Of a stretch of DNA of 64,000 bases, positions 32,446 through 44,589 are shown piece by piece; within the stretch, counting starts at the first letter, position 1; every line of letters begins with the position of its first letter. The notes under the pieces were generated by a model, which ran no database searches, was not told the DNA's origin, and was given only the letters and a program-made list of their open reading frames with translations. The stretch lies in the NCBI GenBank assembly GCA_037367405.1, contig JAZKJV010007251.1:248001-312000 (forward strand), in the 5' to 3' direction. Origin of the DNA: Ottelia alismoides. Lineage: Eukaryota; Streptophyta; Magnoliopsida; Alismatales; Hydrocharitaceae. A program made the translations under genes and the position numbers.

Positions 32446-34746
32446 CCCTCTACCTACCAGTGATAGTGATTTGATCATAGAATCGAGCGACGACGGGTTT
32501 CTTCTCTGGTGAGATCCACGGCCAATCCTGTCATGCTGTAGCCCCTCCCGTGAGCTGCACGAGCTCAGGAACCCTACCGGCCTTTGAGCGACGACCGGAG
32601 ACCACCTCGAGCCTCCATTCCCAGGTAGCACCTTTCATCCCCTCCTATGATCTCCTTCTTTATTTTCTTAGTTTTTCTCGAAGTTTATTCGCCCTCTCCG
32701 CCCATTTTCACGATCACCTGATCATCCTTCGAGCTCCGCCATGGAGCTCTGATCTTCGCAACCTATTCCATTTAATCCTCCGTGTCTCATCGAGCACCGC
32801 CGATCAAAGCTCCGCTACCTTGGCAGAGCAGCACCACCGGACCACCATCATTCCATGCCAGGCCTCCCTTTGCACTCACCTTAACCTCACGAGCACACAG
32901 CACGCCTCGGCTATCGAGCTAACCCCTACAGGTACACTCACCTTGATTGGTCGGAAGCTTCACCGACGCATCCTCGAGCTTCATCGTCATTGGCTTCCAG
33001 GCCGCCCCAGCCTCAGCTAAGACCATCGGATGCTCCGCCACACCTCCACGACCTTTCTGAGCTGCACAAGAGCCACCAGCACCCTTCACCGACAACATGA
33101 GGAAGAGGCCGAGCTAGGAGGCTTCGCTGGAGCCCAGCCACATTTGTCGCAGGAGGCATTGGAATGGAGGAGCATGAAGAACAATAGTCGTCCGATCCCC
33201 ATGATCGGACGGTTCTGAGCAAGCCACATTGCCATTGACCCGCCGTCATCTGATCAAGAGGATCCTATGCTCACAATCACGCCACACCGCCGCTTCTCTG
33301 AGCTCCAGATGTCGTTAAATTCATTTTGATCTAACGACCCTCGTTCGTCCACGTCGCTTCATCTCAGGAGCCATCATCCTCCGATGGATCTTCACTCGAT
33401 CTAACAGTCACAGGCATGCCACATACCAGCCATCAACAATTGTTAGATCTCATCCATCTAGTGGTCCAGCGAGTTCCTCGTCGCCTCCTACGAGCCTCCT
33501 CGTCAACCCTTATGCTCAGAGCTCGAAGCTATCCCGAGCCATGTCCGAGCCTGCTACGCCCCCGAGTCGACCTCCGAGCCTCCGACGCCTTCCGAGCCTA
33601 GGACCTCACGTGTTTCTCACATGCGACCTAGGCATTTAACACAGAGGCAATTGGAAGATTTATAAATTATAAATCAGTCCCTACTAGGAGCATCACGTGA
33701 GGCGCACGTGTTTCGTGGGCACTTTGCACACATACTCCCCTCATTATAGGTAATTGCATTTAAGTCCCTGTCAGCATGTTTAAATTTCAGTAATTTGATT
33801 TTCTGTAATTGCAAATAGGTCCCTATCTTTGCATGCATTTTTAGGTGTCCATTTGGCATCATTTTTAAGTTCTAAAAATTGCATTGTGTAGCTTAACTTG
33901 TCCTCTTTCGTATGTGACATTGTCTCATTTTTGTGACATCAGCGGATTTTATTATTATTAAATTGGTGAAATTTTCCATATTTTGCCCATTTGATGCCTT
34001 TTAATTTGTATTAAATTATCTGTTACTCAAATAATTACAAAAAATTACATTAGACTTAGGATAATTTAGCTTACGTTGTGCCCAAAAATATTTTCATTTG
34101 CATGCATCCCGAGGCCTGAATAAATTAATTGGTGATTTCCTTAATTGATTTTTAATAGGTTCAATTCACATAGAATTTTAGGTCTATCAATTTTCCTGGA
34201 TTTATCATACTTAGATCTATCTAGGATAATTTTTATATCTAGAAATAAGGTGTTTTTGTATTTATTAAAATTAATTTTGTAAAATTCACCTTACATTCAT
34301 ATTTAATTCACATTAAATTCATTTCATAAAGTGTCAGAAAAATCCAAAAAAATTATGTGTCTTAATTTCATTGCATTTCACTTTCTGTCCTTGTTTCATA
34401 ATTTTTGGAATTAATTTGACTACATTTCTGAATTAACTTGTAAACTGGCCAGATATTGTATTGTCTTTCTTTCAATTGCATTAAAATTGTTGAAATCTCC
34501 CAAATAAGAATCTTCTGAAAATCCGACCTCTGAAGTTTGCTTAAAATTTACCTAAGGAGACAGCTGCCTCCCTGAGTTCGACCTTGGGCTTGCCCAAGTA
34601 AAATAAATTTGTCGGTCGTAATTAACTCGACATTAATTAAAAGTGGTTTTTTATTAGTCCATATTTACCTGAATACAACGAACGACAAGACATTAATTTG
34701 ACCATTAATTTGATCGAATTAACGAGGGTAGGTACACAGCTCTTCA
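32446..34746 (+). mobile_element. Athila LTR A, second part
   Basis: Continues LTR A after copia-1 and ends TCTTCA before the PBS. It includes a GC-rich part with chance frames (156 codons at 32550) and G-boxes at 33607, 33694 and 33705. The AT-rich U5 part runs from 33740, with AGGTAATTGCATTTAAGTCC at its start, and is repeated at 36897. With 20372-21852 the LTR is about 3.8 kb. Confidence 0.85.
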
Positions 34747-34749
34747 AGA

Positions 34750-34767
34750 TGGCACCGTTGTTGGGGA
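34750..34767 (+). other. Primer-binding site, element 1 first copy
   Basis: TGGCACCGTTGTTGGGGA, three bases after the LTR end. This is the Athila tRNA-Asp type with transitions at a few positions. Confidence 0.85.
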
Positions 34768-36413
34768 GGCACGACTTAGGTTAATTTCTAGTTAATTTTT
34801 GAGTGTCTGATTTCCATCCACGGGTAGTTTTATTCCCGGTTTTCTTGTTAATATTTTTCTGTCATCTAAATTTTGAGTATTATTGTGCCGTCCTTTATCT
34901 GACCTCAATTTGTTTTTGTGCGAGGAACACGAGGAGTCGACGGGGCTTTAAGGAACTAGCATTTTAAACTTTTTGAGTGAATGTGAGGACTTGTAATTTT
35001 TGTTGTTTTCATTATTTTTGCATTATGTCTAGCGATTCCCATTTGAGTTCTCGCATGTGTAAAAATAGTGAAACGTGTCCCCATGTGCTGTGTGGATTGA
35101 ATTTTAGATTAGGATTGCACTAGCGGCTCCTCGAACCACTCTAGGATTTTCTTGTGCTCGTATTTTTTTAGGAACACACATCACACATAAAGGACGCACT
35201 TAGAGCGCAGATCTAGTCAAATCAAATCTGTGCTTCACTCGCTAATAGAATGCCTGTCTAGGAGCGGATTTTGTCGTCTACATTTGCATATAGTATAAAA
35301 GATTTCAATTATGTTCTGCATCCTGCATAAAAGCGAAGGGATCACTGTAAGTATTCTACACTCAGCATAAGCATCATTGATTTATCGTGCATCGGCTTTT
35401 CTCAACTCCTCTCTTTTGGTTTTTCAAAACTTAAGAAAAAAGGAAATTGGGACTGGACGATAGGCATGTTGTGTGGATTGGACTTAATCAGTGATAACTT
35501 AACTTAAAACCGAGACTGCTAAACATTATTGACCAAAAAATCAATAAAATCGGAAATTCTGCTTTCGGAAGATTAACCCCCGACCTTGTTTTCAGGTTGA
35601 GTGAGGGTACTTGAGTGTGTGTGAACACCTGAAGGCAGAGCCCAAATCCCCGCCTTCCATATCACGTACTAACTGATCCTAACAAATATCATGAGTTGAA
35701 TTATTCAGATTCACTTACTAGTACCAAGTAGCCTCCGCATGTTCACATGTAGATAGGGGCGAACCAGCAGTACTTCACGACAAGTTGCTAGTAGCCCCCA
35801 GGGTGAAGTTTCAACCTTGTCAGCATCCACCTGCATGTAGGAAGAAAGAGGCAGGTCTTTGAATCCATCAACTTGGTATAGATGCGAAGAAATGAAGGAC
35901 GCAAGTATCTTAGGAGGCAGGTTAAACAGGGAAGATGCATCCGGCTTTGATCCAACTTCCCTATAGGCCACGTAACCTTTGCTATTTGCTTGAAAATTAC
36001 ACTTAAAATCAACCAGACTAATCGGACTCGACTTCGGGTCCTTCACCGTGTTGAGTGTGAAAATACAGGGTTTGGATTTAATTGCTTGCTTGAGGTAGGA
36101 GTAAAATCCTATCTTTACTTAGAACTCATGATTCTTCCAAGATGACTGACTGGGGGGATATCGACTGCCGATTTGCCATTCTTTCTCTGAGCCCCCCATT
36201 AAACTCATCTTCACCAGCCCAAGCGCAACTTGGACCAACCAGAGCTCATGTCCCTCTTGAGTTTTGGATCGCTCAAACCCAGGGTGGTTACTCTCCAACC
36301 AACCTTTTCTCTCCTCTGATCTTACCGAGGAAGACCATCGCCTCGGTAAGAATCCCTTCCTTGATTTTTCCTCTAACCAAGTACATTTTCCATTCCCAGG
36401 GCTAGAGGACAAG
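34768..36413 (+). other. Leader of element 1, first copy
   Basis: Non-coding leader of 1.65 kb with the shared core GAGCCCAAATCCCCGCCTTC (35638-35657), the covarying stem-loop (35929-35961) and a short ATG frame at 36142-36405 (MTDWGDIDCRFAILS). That frame has counterparts in the other leaders but carries stops there. The reverse-strand frames are shadows. Confidence 0.65.
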
Positions 36414-36896
36414 ATGCCACCTAAGTGACCCCCGGATGATGAGGAACACAGAGATGACCCAATACATCATGTCCTTGCTCTCCTTGCCACAGTCGAACAA
36501 CAAAATGCGGATCTTACGGTAAGGATGGGACAGATCATTGCGGCAGGAGGAAATGACCGACCCATGGTTGATGCTTATAACCCAGCAGAAAATGAGATGC
36601 ACAATTGGTTGGCACCAGCAGTTCCCCCTGAAGTGTTCGAGCTAAAACCGCACTTTCTGAGCCTGCTATTGAAGTTTAATGGAAATGCAAATGAAGAACC
36701 ATTTGCCATCCTCAGAGACATCGAGCTGGTTTGCAACAATCTTAGTCACCCTAGGGTTGGGCAAGATTATATTAGGCTAAAGGCCACCACATTTGCCTTA
36801 GGAGATAAGGCAGCTCATTGGTTGAAAAATCTCGGGGTGATATGTACAACCTGGATGCAGTTCAAGGACCTTTTTCTGAAGAAGTTCTACCCAGCT
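36414..36896 (+). pseudogene. Gag of element 1, first copy, truncated
   Basis: ATG at 36414 (MPPK, then TGA at 36426). The frame then continues as the Athila gag core: MVDAYNPAENEMHNWLAPAV (from 36567), FELKPHFLSL, LVCNNLSHPRVGQDYIRLKA, GDKAAHWLKNLGVICTTWMQF and KDLFLKKFYP. It stops abruptly after KKFYPAR at the junction with LTR sequence (36897), where the second copy continues LSRTNQMR-like. Compared with gag of element 2 about two thirds is missing. Confidence 0.85.
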
Positions 36897-37887
36897 AGGT
36901 AATTGCATTTGAGTCCCTGTCAGCATGTTTAAATTTCAGTAATTTATTTTATGTATTTACAATTTGGTCCATGTCTTTACATGTATTTTTAGGTGTCCTT
37001 TGGCATCATTTTTAAGTTCTAAAAATTGCATTGTGTAGCTTACCTTGTCCTCTTTCGTTTGTGACACTTGACTCATTTTTGTGACATCATTGGATATTAT
37101 TATTATTAAATTGGCGAAATTGTCCATATTTTGCCCACTTGATGCCTTTTAATTCATAGTGAAATCTCTGTCGCTCCAAAAATCATCAAAAATTCATAGT
37201 AGACTTAGGATAATTTAGTTTACATTGTACCCAAAAATCATTTCATTTGCATGCATCTCGAGGCCTGAATAAATGAATTGGTGATTTCCTTAATTGATTT
37301 TTAATAGGTCCAATTCACATAGAATTTTAGGTCTATCAATTTTCCTGGATTTATCATACTTAGATCTATCTAGGATAATTTTTATATCTAGAAATAAGGT
37401 ATTTTGGTATTTATTAAAATTAATTTTGTAGAAATCACCTTGTATCCATATTTAATTCATAGTAAATTCATAAAGTGTTAGAAAATTCCAAAAAAAAATG
37501 TAGCTTAATTTCATTGCATTACACATTCTGGCCAAGTTTCAAAAATTTTGGACTTAGTTTGAGTACATTTCTGATTTAACTTGTAAACTAGCATGATATT
37601 GCATTGTCTTTCTTTTAAATTGCGTAAAAATGGTTGAAATATACCAAAAATATCTTCTGAAAATCCGACCTCTGAAATTCGCTTAAAATTTACGTAAGGA
37701 GGTAGCTGCCTCCCTGAGTTCGACCTTGGACTTGTCCAATTAAAATAAATTTGTCGCTCGTAATTAACTCGACATTAATTAAAAGTAGTTTTTGATTAGT
37801 CTGTATTTACCTGACTACAACGAACGGCAAGACATTAATTTGACAACTAATTTGATCGAATTAACAAGGGTAGTACGCGGCTCTTCA
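36897..37887 (+). mobile_element. Partial Athila LTR (U5 tail), second copy
   Basis: AGGTAATTGCATTTGAGTCC onward repeats 33747-34746 almost colinearly with visible divergence and ends CTCTTCA. There is no promoter region, so this is a duplicated LTR tail, not a working LTR. Confidence 0.85.
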
Positions 37888-37890
37888 AGA

Positions 37891-37908
37891 TGGCGCCGTT
37901 GTCGGGGA
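37891..37908 (+). other. Primer-binding site, element 1 second copy
   Basis: TGGCGCCGTTGTCGGGGA, nearly the Athila consensus and closer to it than the first copy. Confidence 0.88.
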
Positions 37909-39580
37909 GGCACGGCTTAGGTTAATTTCTGGAAATTTTTTGAGTATTTTGATTTTCCATCCCCGGGTAGTCTGATTCCCGGTATTCTTTGTAATATGTT
38001 TCTCTCATTTAATTTTGAGCACTTTTTTGTCGTCCTTTATCTGACCTCAATTTATTTTTGTGTGTGGAATATGAGGAGTCGAAGGCGCTTCGAGGAGCTT
38101 GCATTTTTGAACTTTTAGAGTGATTGTGAGGACTTGTAAATTTTTGTTTTTTTATTATTTTTGCAATCTTTCCAGCGGTTACCATTTGGTTTCTCACGTG
38201 TGTAAAAATAGTGGAAACGTATCCCCGTATGCTGTGTGGATTGAATTTTAGATTAGGCTTGCACTAGCGGCTCCTCGAGCCACTCTAGGATTTGCTTTTG
38301 CTCGTAATTCTTTAGGACCACACATCACACATAAAAGACACACTTAGACCGCATATCTAGTCAAATCAAATCAGTGCTTCACTCGTTAATAGAACTGTAT
38401 GTCTAGGAGCGGATTTTGTCGCCTGCATTTGCATATAGTATAAAAGATTTCAATTTTGTTCTACATCCTGCATAAAAGCGAAGAGATCACTGTAAGTACT
38501 CTAAACTTAGCATAGCATCATTGATTTATCGTGCATCGGCTTTTATCGACTCCTTTCTCTTGGTTTTTCAAATCTTAGGTAAAAAGGTAATTGGACATGG
38601 ACGATAGGCGTGTTGTGTGGTTGGACTTAATCAGTGACAACTTAACATAAAACTGGGACTGCTAAACATTATTGACCAAAAAATAAATAAAATCAGAAAA
38701 TCTGGTTGCGGGAGATTAACCCCCAACCTTTTTTTCAGGCTGAGTGAGGGTACTTGAGTTTATGTGAACACCTTAAGGCAGAGCCCAAATCCCTGTCTTC
38801 CATATCACGTACCAATTGATCCTAGCAAATATCACGAGTTGAATTATTCAGGTTCACTGACTAATACCAAGTAGCCTCTGCCTATTCACAGGTTATAGGG
38901 GTGAACCAGCGATACATTGCGACAAGTTGCTAATAACCCCCCCCCCCACCCCCGGGGTGAAGTTCCAAGCCTTTTCAGCCTCCGCCTACTTGCAGGTAGA
39001 TAGGGGCAGGTCTTTGAATCCAGCAACCTGTGATCGGAGCGAAGAAAGGAAGGATGCATGTATCTTAGGCTACAGGTTAAACAGGGAAGACGCATCCAGC
39101 TTTGAGCCGACTTCCCTATTGGTAAGGTAACCTTTGCTATTTACTTGAAAATCACACTTAAAAGCAACCAGATTAATCGGACTTGGCTTCGGGTCGTTCA
39201 CCGTGTTGAATTTGAAAATATAGGGTTTGGATTTAATTGCATTTTTCAGCTAGGAGTAAAATCCTATCTTCACTTAGAACTCCCGATTTTTCTTATTTCC
39301 AATCCAAGATGACTGACTGGGGGGATATTGACTCCTGATTTGCCAATCTTCTCTGAGCCCTCCATGAAGCTCATCTTCACAGGCCCAAGCGCAACTTGGG
39401 CCAACCAGAGCTCATGACCCTCTTGAGTTCTGGATCCCTCAAACCTAGGGTGGTTACCCTCAAACCAACCCTTTTCTCTCCTCTGATCTTACTGAGGAAG
39501 ACCATCGCCTCGGTAAGAATCCCTTCCTTGATTTGTCCTCTAACCAAGTCCATTTTCCATTCCCAGGGCTAGAGGGCAAG
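37909..39580 (+). other. Leader of element 1, second copy
   Basis: Colinear with 34768-36413. The shared core here reads AGAGCCCAAATCCCTGTCTTC-like at 38780-38800 with two changes; the stem-loop is at 39084-39116. A C-rich run (38935-38953) is a local expansion. No gene. Confidence 0.65.
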
Positions 39581-41281
39581 ATGCCACCTAGGTGACCCCA
39601 GATGATGAGGAACACAGATATGACCCAATACAGCAAATCCTTGCTCGCCTCGCCACAACCAAACAACAGAATGTGGATCTTACGGAAAGGATGGGACAGA
39701 TCATTACGGTAGGAGGAATTGAACTACCCATGGTTGATGCTTATAACCCAACAGAAAATGAGATGCATAGTTGGTTGGCACCAGTGGTTCCCCTGAAGCG
39801 TTCGAGCTTAAGACCCACTTTCTGAGCCAGCTATCGAAGTTTAATTGAAATGCAAAAGAAAAATCATATGCCTTCTTCAGAGACTTCGAGCTTGTTTGCC
39901 ACAACCTTAGTCACCCTAGGGTTGGGCAAGATTATATCTGGTTGAAAGCTACCCCGTTTGCCTTAGAGATAAGGCAGCTCATTGGTTGAAAAATCTCAGG
40001 ATGATATGTACAACCTGGATGTAGTTCAAGGACCTTTTTCTGAAGAAGTTTTACCCACTCAGTAGGACTAATCAAATGAGAACAAAGATTGCGAGTTTCT
40101 CCCAGGACCCAGTGAACCATTCCATGAAGCATGGGATAGGTTTAATTACCTAATTCAGAAATGCCCTTGCCATGGCATTTCAAAAGAGATCTTAGTCCGG
40201 AACTTGTTCTATGGCATGATCCCGGAGATGCAGGGGTTAGTAAGTGTCGCCTTTGGAGGAAGTTATCTGAACAAGAATGAAAATGCTATATGGAAAATCT
40301 TGGAGCAGATGGCAGAAATAGGCAAGTCACAGGCCACCAGGGCCTATCAGTTGTCTCCCTTGATCCTATCCAACGAGACAACTAGGAGGACTGTAGCAGA
40401 TCTGACAGAGGAGCTCATTCCCAGCATGGGGATGATAGCTGACAAGTTAACCATGGTCGAGCAGATTCACAAGAGGGTCACTGAACTTGAGTCACTCTCA
40501 CGATTGCCGAAATAAGTGGAGGAACTTACTCAGAGGGTAGCCAATATAAAGCTACCTTCCCCTTCTACACCACATGTACATGTACACTAAATTCATCTTG
40601 TACAGGACACATGCACCGGGGCCTTAGAGTAGCTGGGTAGAGGATCAGACTTACACTCAGTAGGACCAGCACGTACCCCTACGAGTGGAGATAGGATACG
40701 AGAAGCCTCCGCAGGTGTTCGAGATCAACGGGCCGTGGTAAAGCAATGACCCCATCAGCAGACAGTCGGGGATGGGGAACGGTCAGCCTCACCGACCATC
40801 CCTAGCTTACCAAGAAACCAGCTCCGTCCCCACACCACGCTTCATACAGTCCCAGCCCGGACAAGGGTAGCAGCCTCAGTTGCACCAGCAGCAGTGCACT
40901 TTCCACTCGGGCCAGCAGGGCCCTCCACCATCGTCCCATCACCAGCAGTATCGGAGTGGCCAGCAGGGCAAATACAGGAACTCATCCGCGAGTCAACATC
41001 AGCAGAACCAGCCCACTAGTGAATTGGAGTCCCTCACCTTGGCGATCCAGACCCTAACTGATAGGGTCCAACAAATCCAGAATGACTATCTAGATATGAG
41101 AACTGATCAGAATCGAGTTTCACATAACCAGGACCAGCAGATGGAGCCAAAGACCCCAATTCCCGCCCAGGTTCAGGCCAACCCGAATAGCTTGAATTAA
41201 GTCCAGAACCGAGCACGATATCAGGTATACTATTCAGATAACTTTTATCTGAACATGAGACCCTTCCGTATGATAATGTAA
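39581..41281 (+). pseudogene. Gag of element 1, second copy, broken
   Basis: ATG at 39581 runs into an early stop. The gag core continues in frame 1 (GTG at 39592, MVDAYNPTENEMHSWLAP), breaks near 39800-40130 and resumes at LVRNLFYGMIPEMQGLVSVAFGGSYLNKNENAI. Then come the helical region (MGMIADKLTMVEQIHKRVTELESL), a TAA at 40513 where element 2 has CAA (Gln), and a Q-rich tail. The coiled coil (LESLTLAIQTLTDRVQQIQN, about 41023-41082) and QVQANPNS complete it. It ends at TAA 41279-41281, a site shared with element 2. Confidence 0.82.
41233..41253 (+). promoter_or_regulatory. Gag-pol junction stem-loop, element 1
   Basis: TTCAGATAA-CTT-TTATCTGAA, a perfect 9-bp stem, ends 34 nt before the pol ATG (41287). 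Element 2 has the same stem with a 4-nt loop at the same distance. Confidence 0.6.
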
Positions 41282-41286
41282 ACCAT

Positions 41287-42773
41287 ATGTCCCTCAGGAG
41301 CGGAAGGACCGTGATCGTACCTGATCGGGCACGGGCATCGGAGGAAGAAGCTGCCAAGTCTCTACCTGAGGAGAACTTGGAGGCAGAGGAGCAGGACCAC
41401 CACCACCACTGGCAGAAGAAGAGGACTTCTGAATCCTCAAAGAAGCAAGGGAACTGCATCAGTAGGGAGTCCAGCGAAACTGATGAAGAGCCCGCACCTC
41501 CATCTGAGGAGGATGTTCGAGCAGTCATGGAAAATGCATCGGAGGTTTCACAGCAGAAATTTTCTTTTCGTCTGAGTCAGAGTCAGAGTCAATCTCAGAG
41601 TCCGAGTCATTTACAGAACTCAGTTCTAGTTTTGAATGAAAATCTTTCAGTTTAAGAATCTGAGTTGGAGTCAATAATCCCTTTCCCTGAGCTCTTAAGG
41701 GTAGAAAGAAGAAATCTAAAAAAATTCAAAAAGATGATCCTGAGATGGCAGAGTTCTGCAATAAACACATCAAGGTCACGATCCCCTTTGACAAGTATGT
41801 AGAGATGACACCTGCATTTCAAAAATACCTTAAGGTGAGATGCACACCTACTAGGGTTAGCAGGAAGACCAAAAGTCGTGTTGAGAAACACGTCCTGTCA
41901 GTAGCCACGACTTATGCAATAAAGAATTCGTTTCCAAGGAAACGAAGAGACATGGGTGCACATTATGTGGCGAGTCATGTCAATGACACTGCATTTGCAC
42001 GCACTCTCTTAGAAAACGGATTCTCCATCAACCTAATGCCTATAACCCTCTATGAGTGGCAAAATCTCGGACCTCTTAGGAAATCCAGAGACCTCCTTCA
42101 GTTTGCAGATAAATCAACCAAGAGGTCCCAAGGAGAATTGAGGAACGTTGTCATCAAAGTCGAGGGTCAGGAATATATGGTGGACTTTAGCATCCTTGAT
42201 ATGGAGACCCCTCGTAATTGGAGAAATTCCCATATTATATTAAGAAGGCCCTTCCTCAGAACAGCAGGGGCCTTGTTTGATTATAAGATTGGGAAAATCC
42301 AGTTCCAAACTCCAGGCGGAGATGAGGAACTTGAGATGAAGCAAACCAGATGGCAGAGATCGGATTCAGAATCCCGCACTGAGTACTCTTCATCTGAAGC
42401 AAATTTCATTCATGTAGACACTGTTGGGTCATGGAAACAGAACCCGGCTAGCACCGATGAGTCCTTCCCCTCCGGAGATGATCTTGTGCAAGAGTCTGTT
42501 TGTCAGGTCCTTGGAAACGAACACAGATCAGATTTTGCATCCCCCTACATCTTCGATGACATAGAGGCCCAGCTGGGCATGTTAGTCCTTTCCTATTTAG
42601 GACAATCAGAAGATGAGGATGACGAGTCAGACGTTACTTTTGCCGATTGCATGGAGACCTTTGACGATCCGACTCTAGAGCCGAATGAATTGGTGGAAGC
42701 TATTTCAAGGACAGATCTAGCCACTACCAGCACTGAACCAAATTTGATTGAGCCAGACTTTCTCGATGGTTGA
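41287..42773 (+). pseudogene. Pol of element 1, protease only, cut before RT
   Basis: MSLRSGRTVIVPDRAR opens pol. An acidic, Ser-rich region follows. A one-base loss near 41684 shifts the frame, and from 41745 a 342-residue frame carries MAEFCNKHIKVTIPFDKYV and the protease. The catalytic motif reads LLENGFSINLMP, so the Asp is replaced by Glu (42012-42014). VDFSILDMETP and RRPFLRTAGALFDYKIGKIQF end the domain. After EPNLIEPDFLDG the frame meets the first bases of LTR B, which supply its TGA stop. RT, RNase H and integrase are absent. Confidence 0.88.
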
Positions 42774-44589
42774 TGAATCTGTGATTCATCACTCTAAAAG
42801 TTAAAAATAGAGCCTTGTTCTTGAGTAAATAGAGGCATATTTCCCTTTATAATGCATAAATAGCATTCATGCATGCATACATAATACATGCATTTTAGCA
42901 TTCCATTTACATTTAGATAAGAAGCCAAAAATCCCTTGTAAAATATCCACTTATCAAAATAACCTCTTCCTTATAATATGTACTCCTTAGTTAATAATAT
43001 AGGGTAGAAAGCCAGAAATCCCCTTGTAAATTAGCCAATAAAGCCCTAGAACCCCTGGACCTTAAAATACCCATAGCTCCCTCATACAAACTCCAAAATA
43101 GGACTACTCAATTTCAAAATAATACACATTAAAAGACCTTTAAAATGACACTAATTTCATCCAATCTGGAGCTCGTATGAGAAAGTTGGGTTTTTGGGCC
43201 TCTTTGTATACTACATGTATGTATATTCGTATCATTGTATTTATGTATCATATTTGACCTCATTTCCGTCTTTGGTCAACATAAAACTTGTAGATCTCAT
43301 CGAGATCTACAACTTTCATGTTTTGAGTTTTTCCAAATTCGACCCCCTCTTCTCTCTACCCTTATTTCTTTGTCCAGCCAACCACAGCAGGCCACGTGGC
43401 GCCCTCTGGTTGCGCCACGCAGCCCGCTCCCCTTGCCTAAGCTGCCTCTGCTCGGCCGTTGTATGACACTTTCAATCCAACAGCCACTGGATGACCACGT
43501 ACGCCTTTCACTTTGACCGTCAGATCAAATCTCCCACCTCATCTCAACCACCCGTGCGCGCCTCTCCCACAGCGCGACACGCGTCGCACGCTACGCCATC
43601 AGATCACGTCTCAGCTCTTCCATCTGAGCCGTTAGCTCCGCAGGCATCTGAACCGCCCGATCAAGCGCCCTAGGATCATTGCATCTGTCCTCTCACGCCT
43701 CGCCCCCGTTGCGCCACGTGGCCGCTTCACGACGCTCAGATCACCACGTCTAGATCTTCATCCAGCCGCTGCATTCCACCTCGATCACCACCGTTGGATC
43801 ACAAGATCCAACGGTGGAGACTTTGTCTTCCACCTCGGGAGCCCCTCTCTCCCACATTCTCCGCTTTGCGAGAGGGGCAGCCCCTTCCTATTCTTGGCCG
43901 CGCCTCCACCACCGTCGATGACCACCACCACCTCCATGATGAACCCACTCGTCCATCATCCTCGCCAAGCACTTCACTACCCATGTCGACCTCCATAAAC
44001 GATTCACGACCTCCTCGAACCTTGCTCCATCACCAGGCCAGTCACCTACTTCAACCTTTAAATAACCGAGCACCGGCCATCGTCGCACCCATCCGCCACC
44101 CCTGAGAGGCACTCCGAGCTCGGATCTTCCGATTGGTGACAGTAATTGCAAGTTTCCCTCGAGCGAAGATGATCGTCTTCTCCGGTGAGATCCTCGACCA
44201 CCGCCGAGTCGCAGCCCTCCTCCGCCGAGCCGCTGCTTGAGCTCAGGGACCCACCGCACCTTCGAGCGACGATCTGGAACTCCAACTCGAGCTCCAGACC
44301 CCAGGTGAACACCTTCATCCCCGATTGATCTTCATCTTATTTTTTGCTTCATTTTCTCGCATTTTATTCGCCGTCCATGTCCACCTTCTCGCCTCGATTC
44401 CACTCCGCCGAGCTCTGCGTCGGAGCTCTCATCCTCGCGGACCCCTTCACGCCCTCCGACACTACATTCCACTTTCCATCGATCTCCAGCTCCGCCACTT
44501 GGTCGGAGCACCGTCGCCAGACCACCTCCCTCCGCCTTAGGCCTCGCCGACCATCCCTACGTCTCCCCAGGTGCACCCAATGCTTCGGC
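42771..44589 (+). mobile_element. Athila LTR B, first part
   Basis: Starts with the perfect palindrome TGATGAATC-n3-GATTCATCA. It has G-boxes at 43393 and 43715, the inverted repeat CCGTTGGATC-ACAA-GATCCAACGG (43791-43814) and a TATA-like TTTAAATA (44057-44064). Copia-2 lies about 530 bp downstream of that. No PPT precedes it. ORFs between 43194 and 44592 are chance frames in GC-rich LTR. Confidence 0.88.
43791..43814. promoter_or_regulatory. Inverted repeat with paired CCAACGG boxes, LTR B
   Basis: Identical to the LTR A repeat at 21516-21539. Further members with changed but matched arms are at 55458-55482 and 55527-55552. Confidence 0.6.

Noticed and set aside
36346..36399. Short intron joining the MTDWGD leader frame to gag
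   Set aside because: GTAAG and CCCAG are present, but 54 nt is short for a plant intron and the joined frame meets TAG two codons later; the same is true at 58546-58600.
38935..38953. C-rich run and the CACC repeats near 4312-4325 as functional quadruplex or microsatellite
   Set aside because: Short and present in one copy only; likely local slippage.
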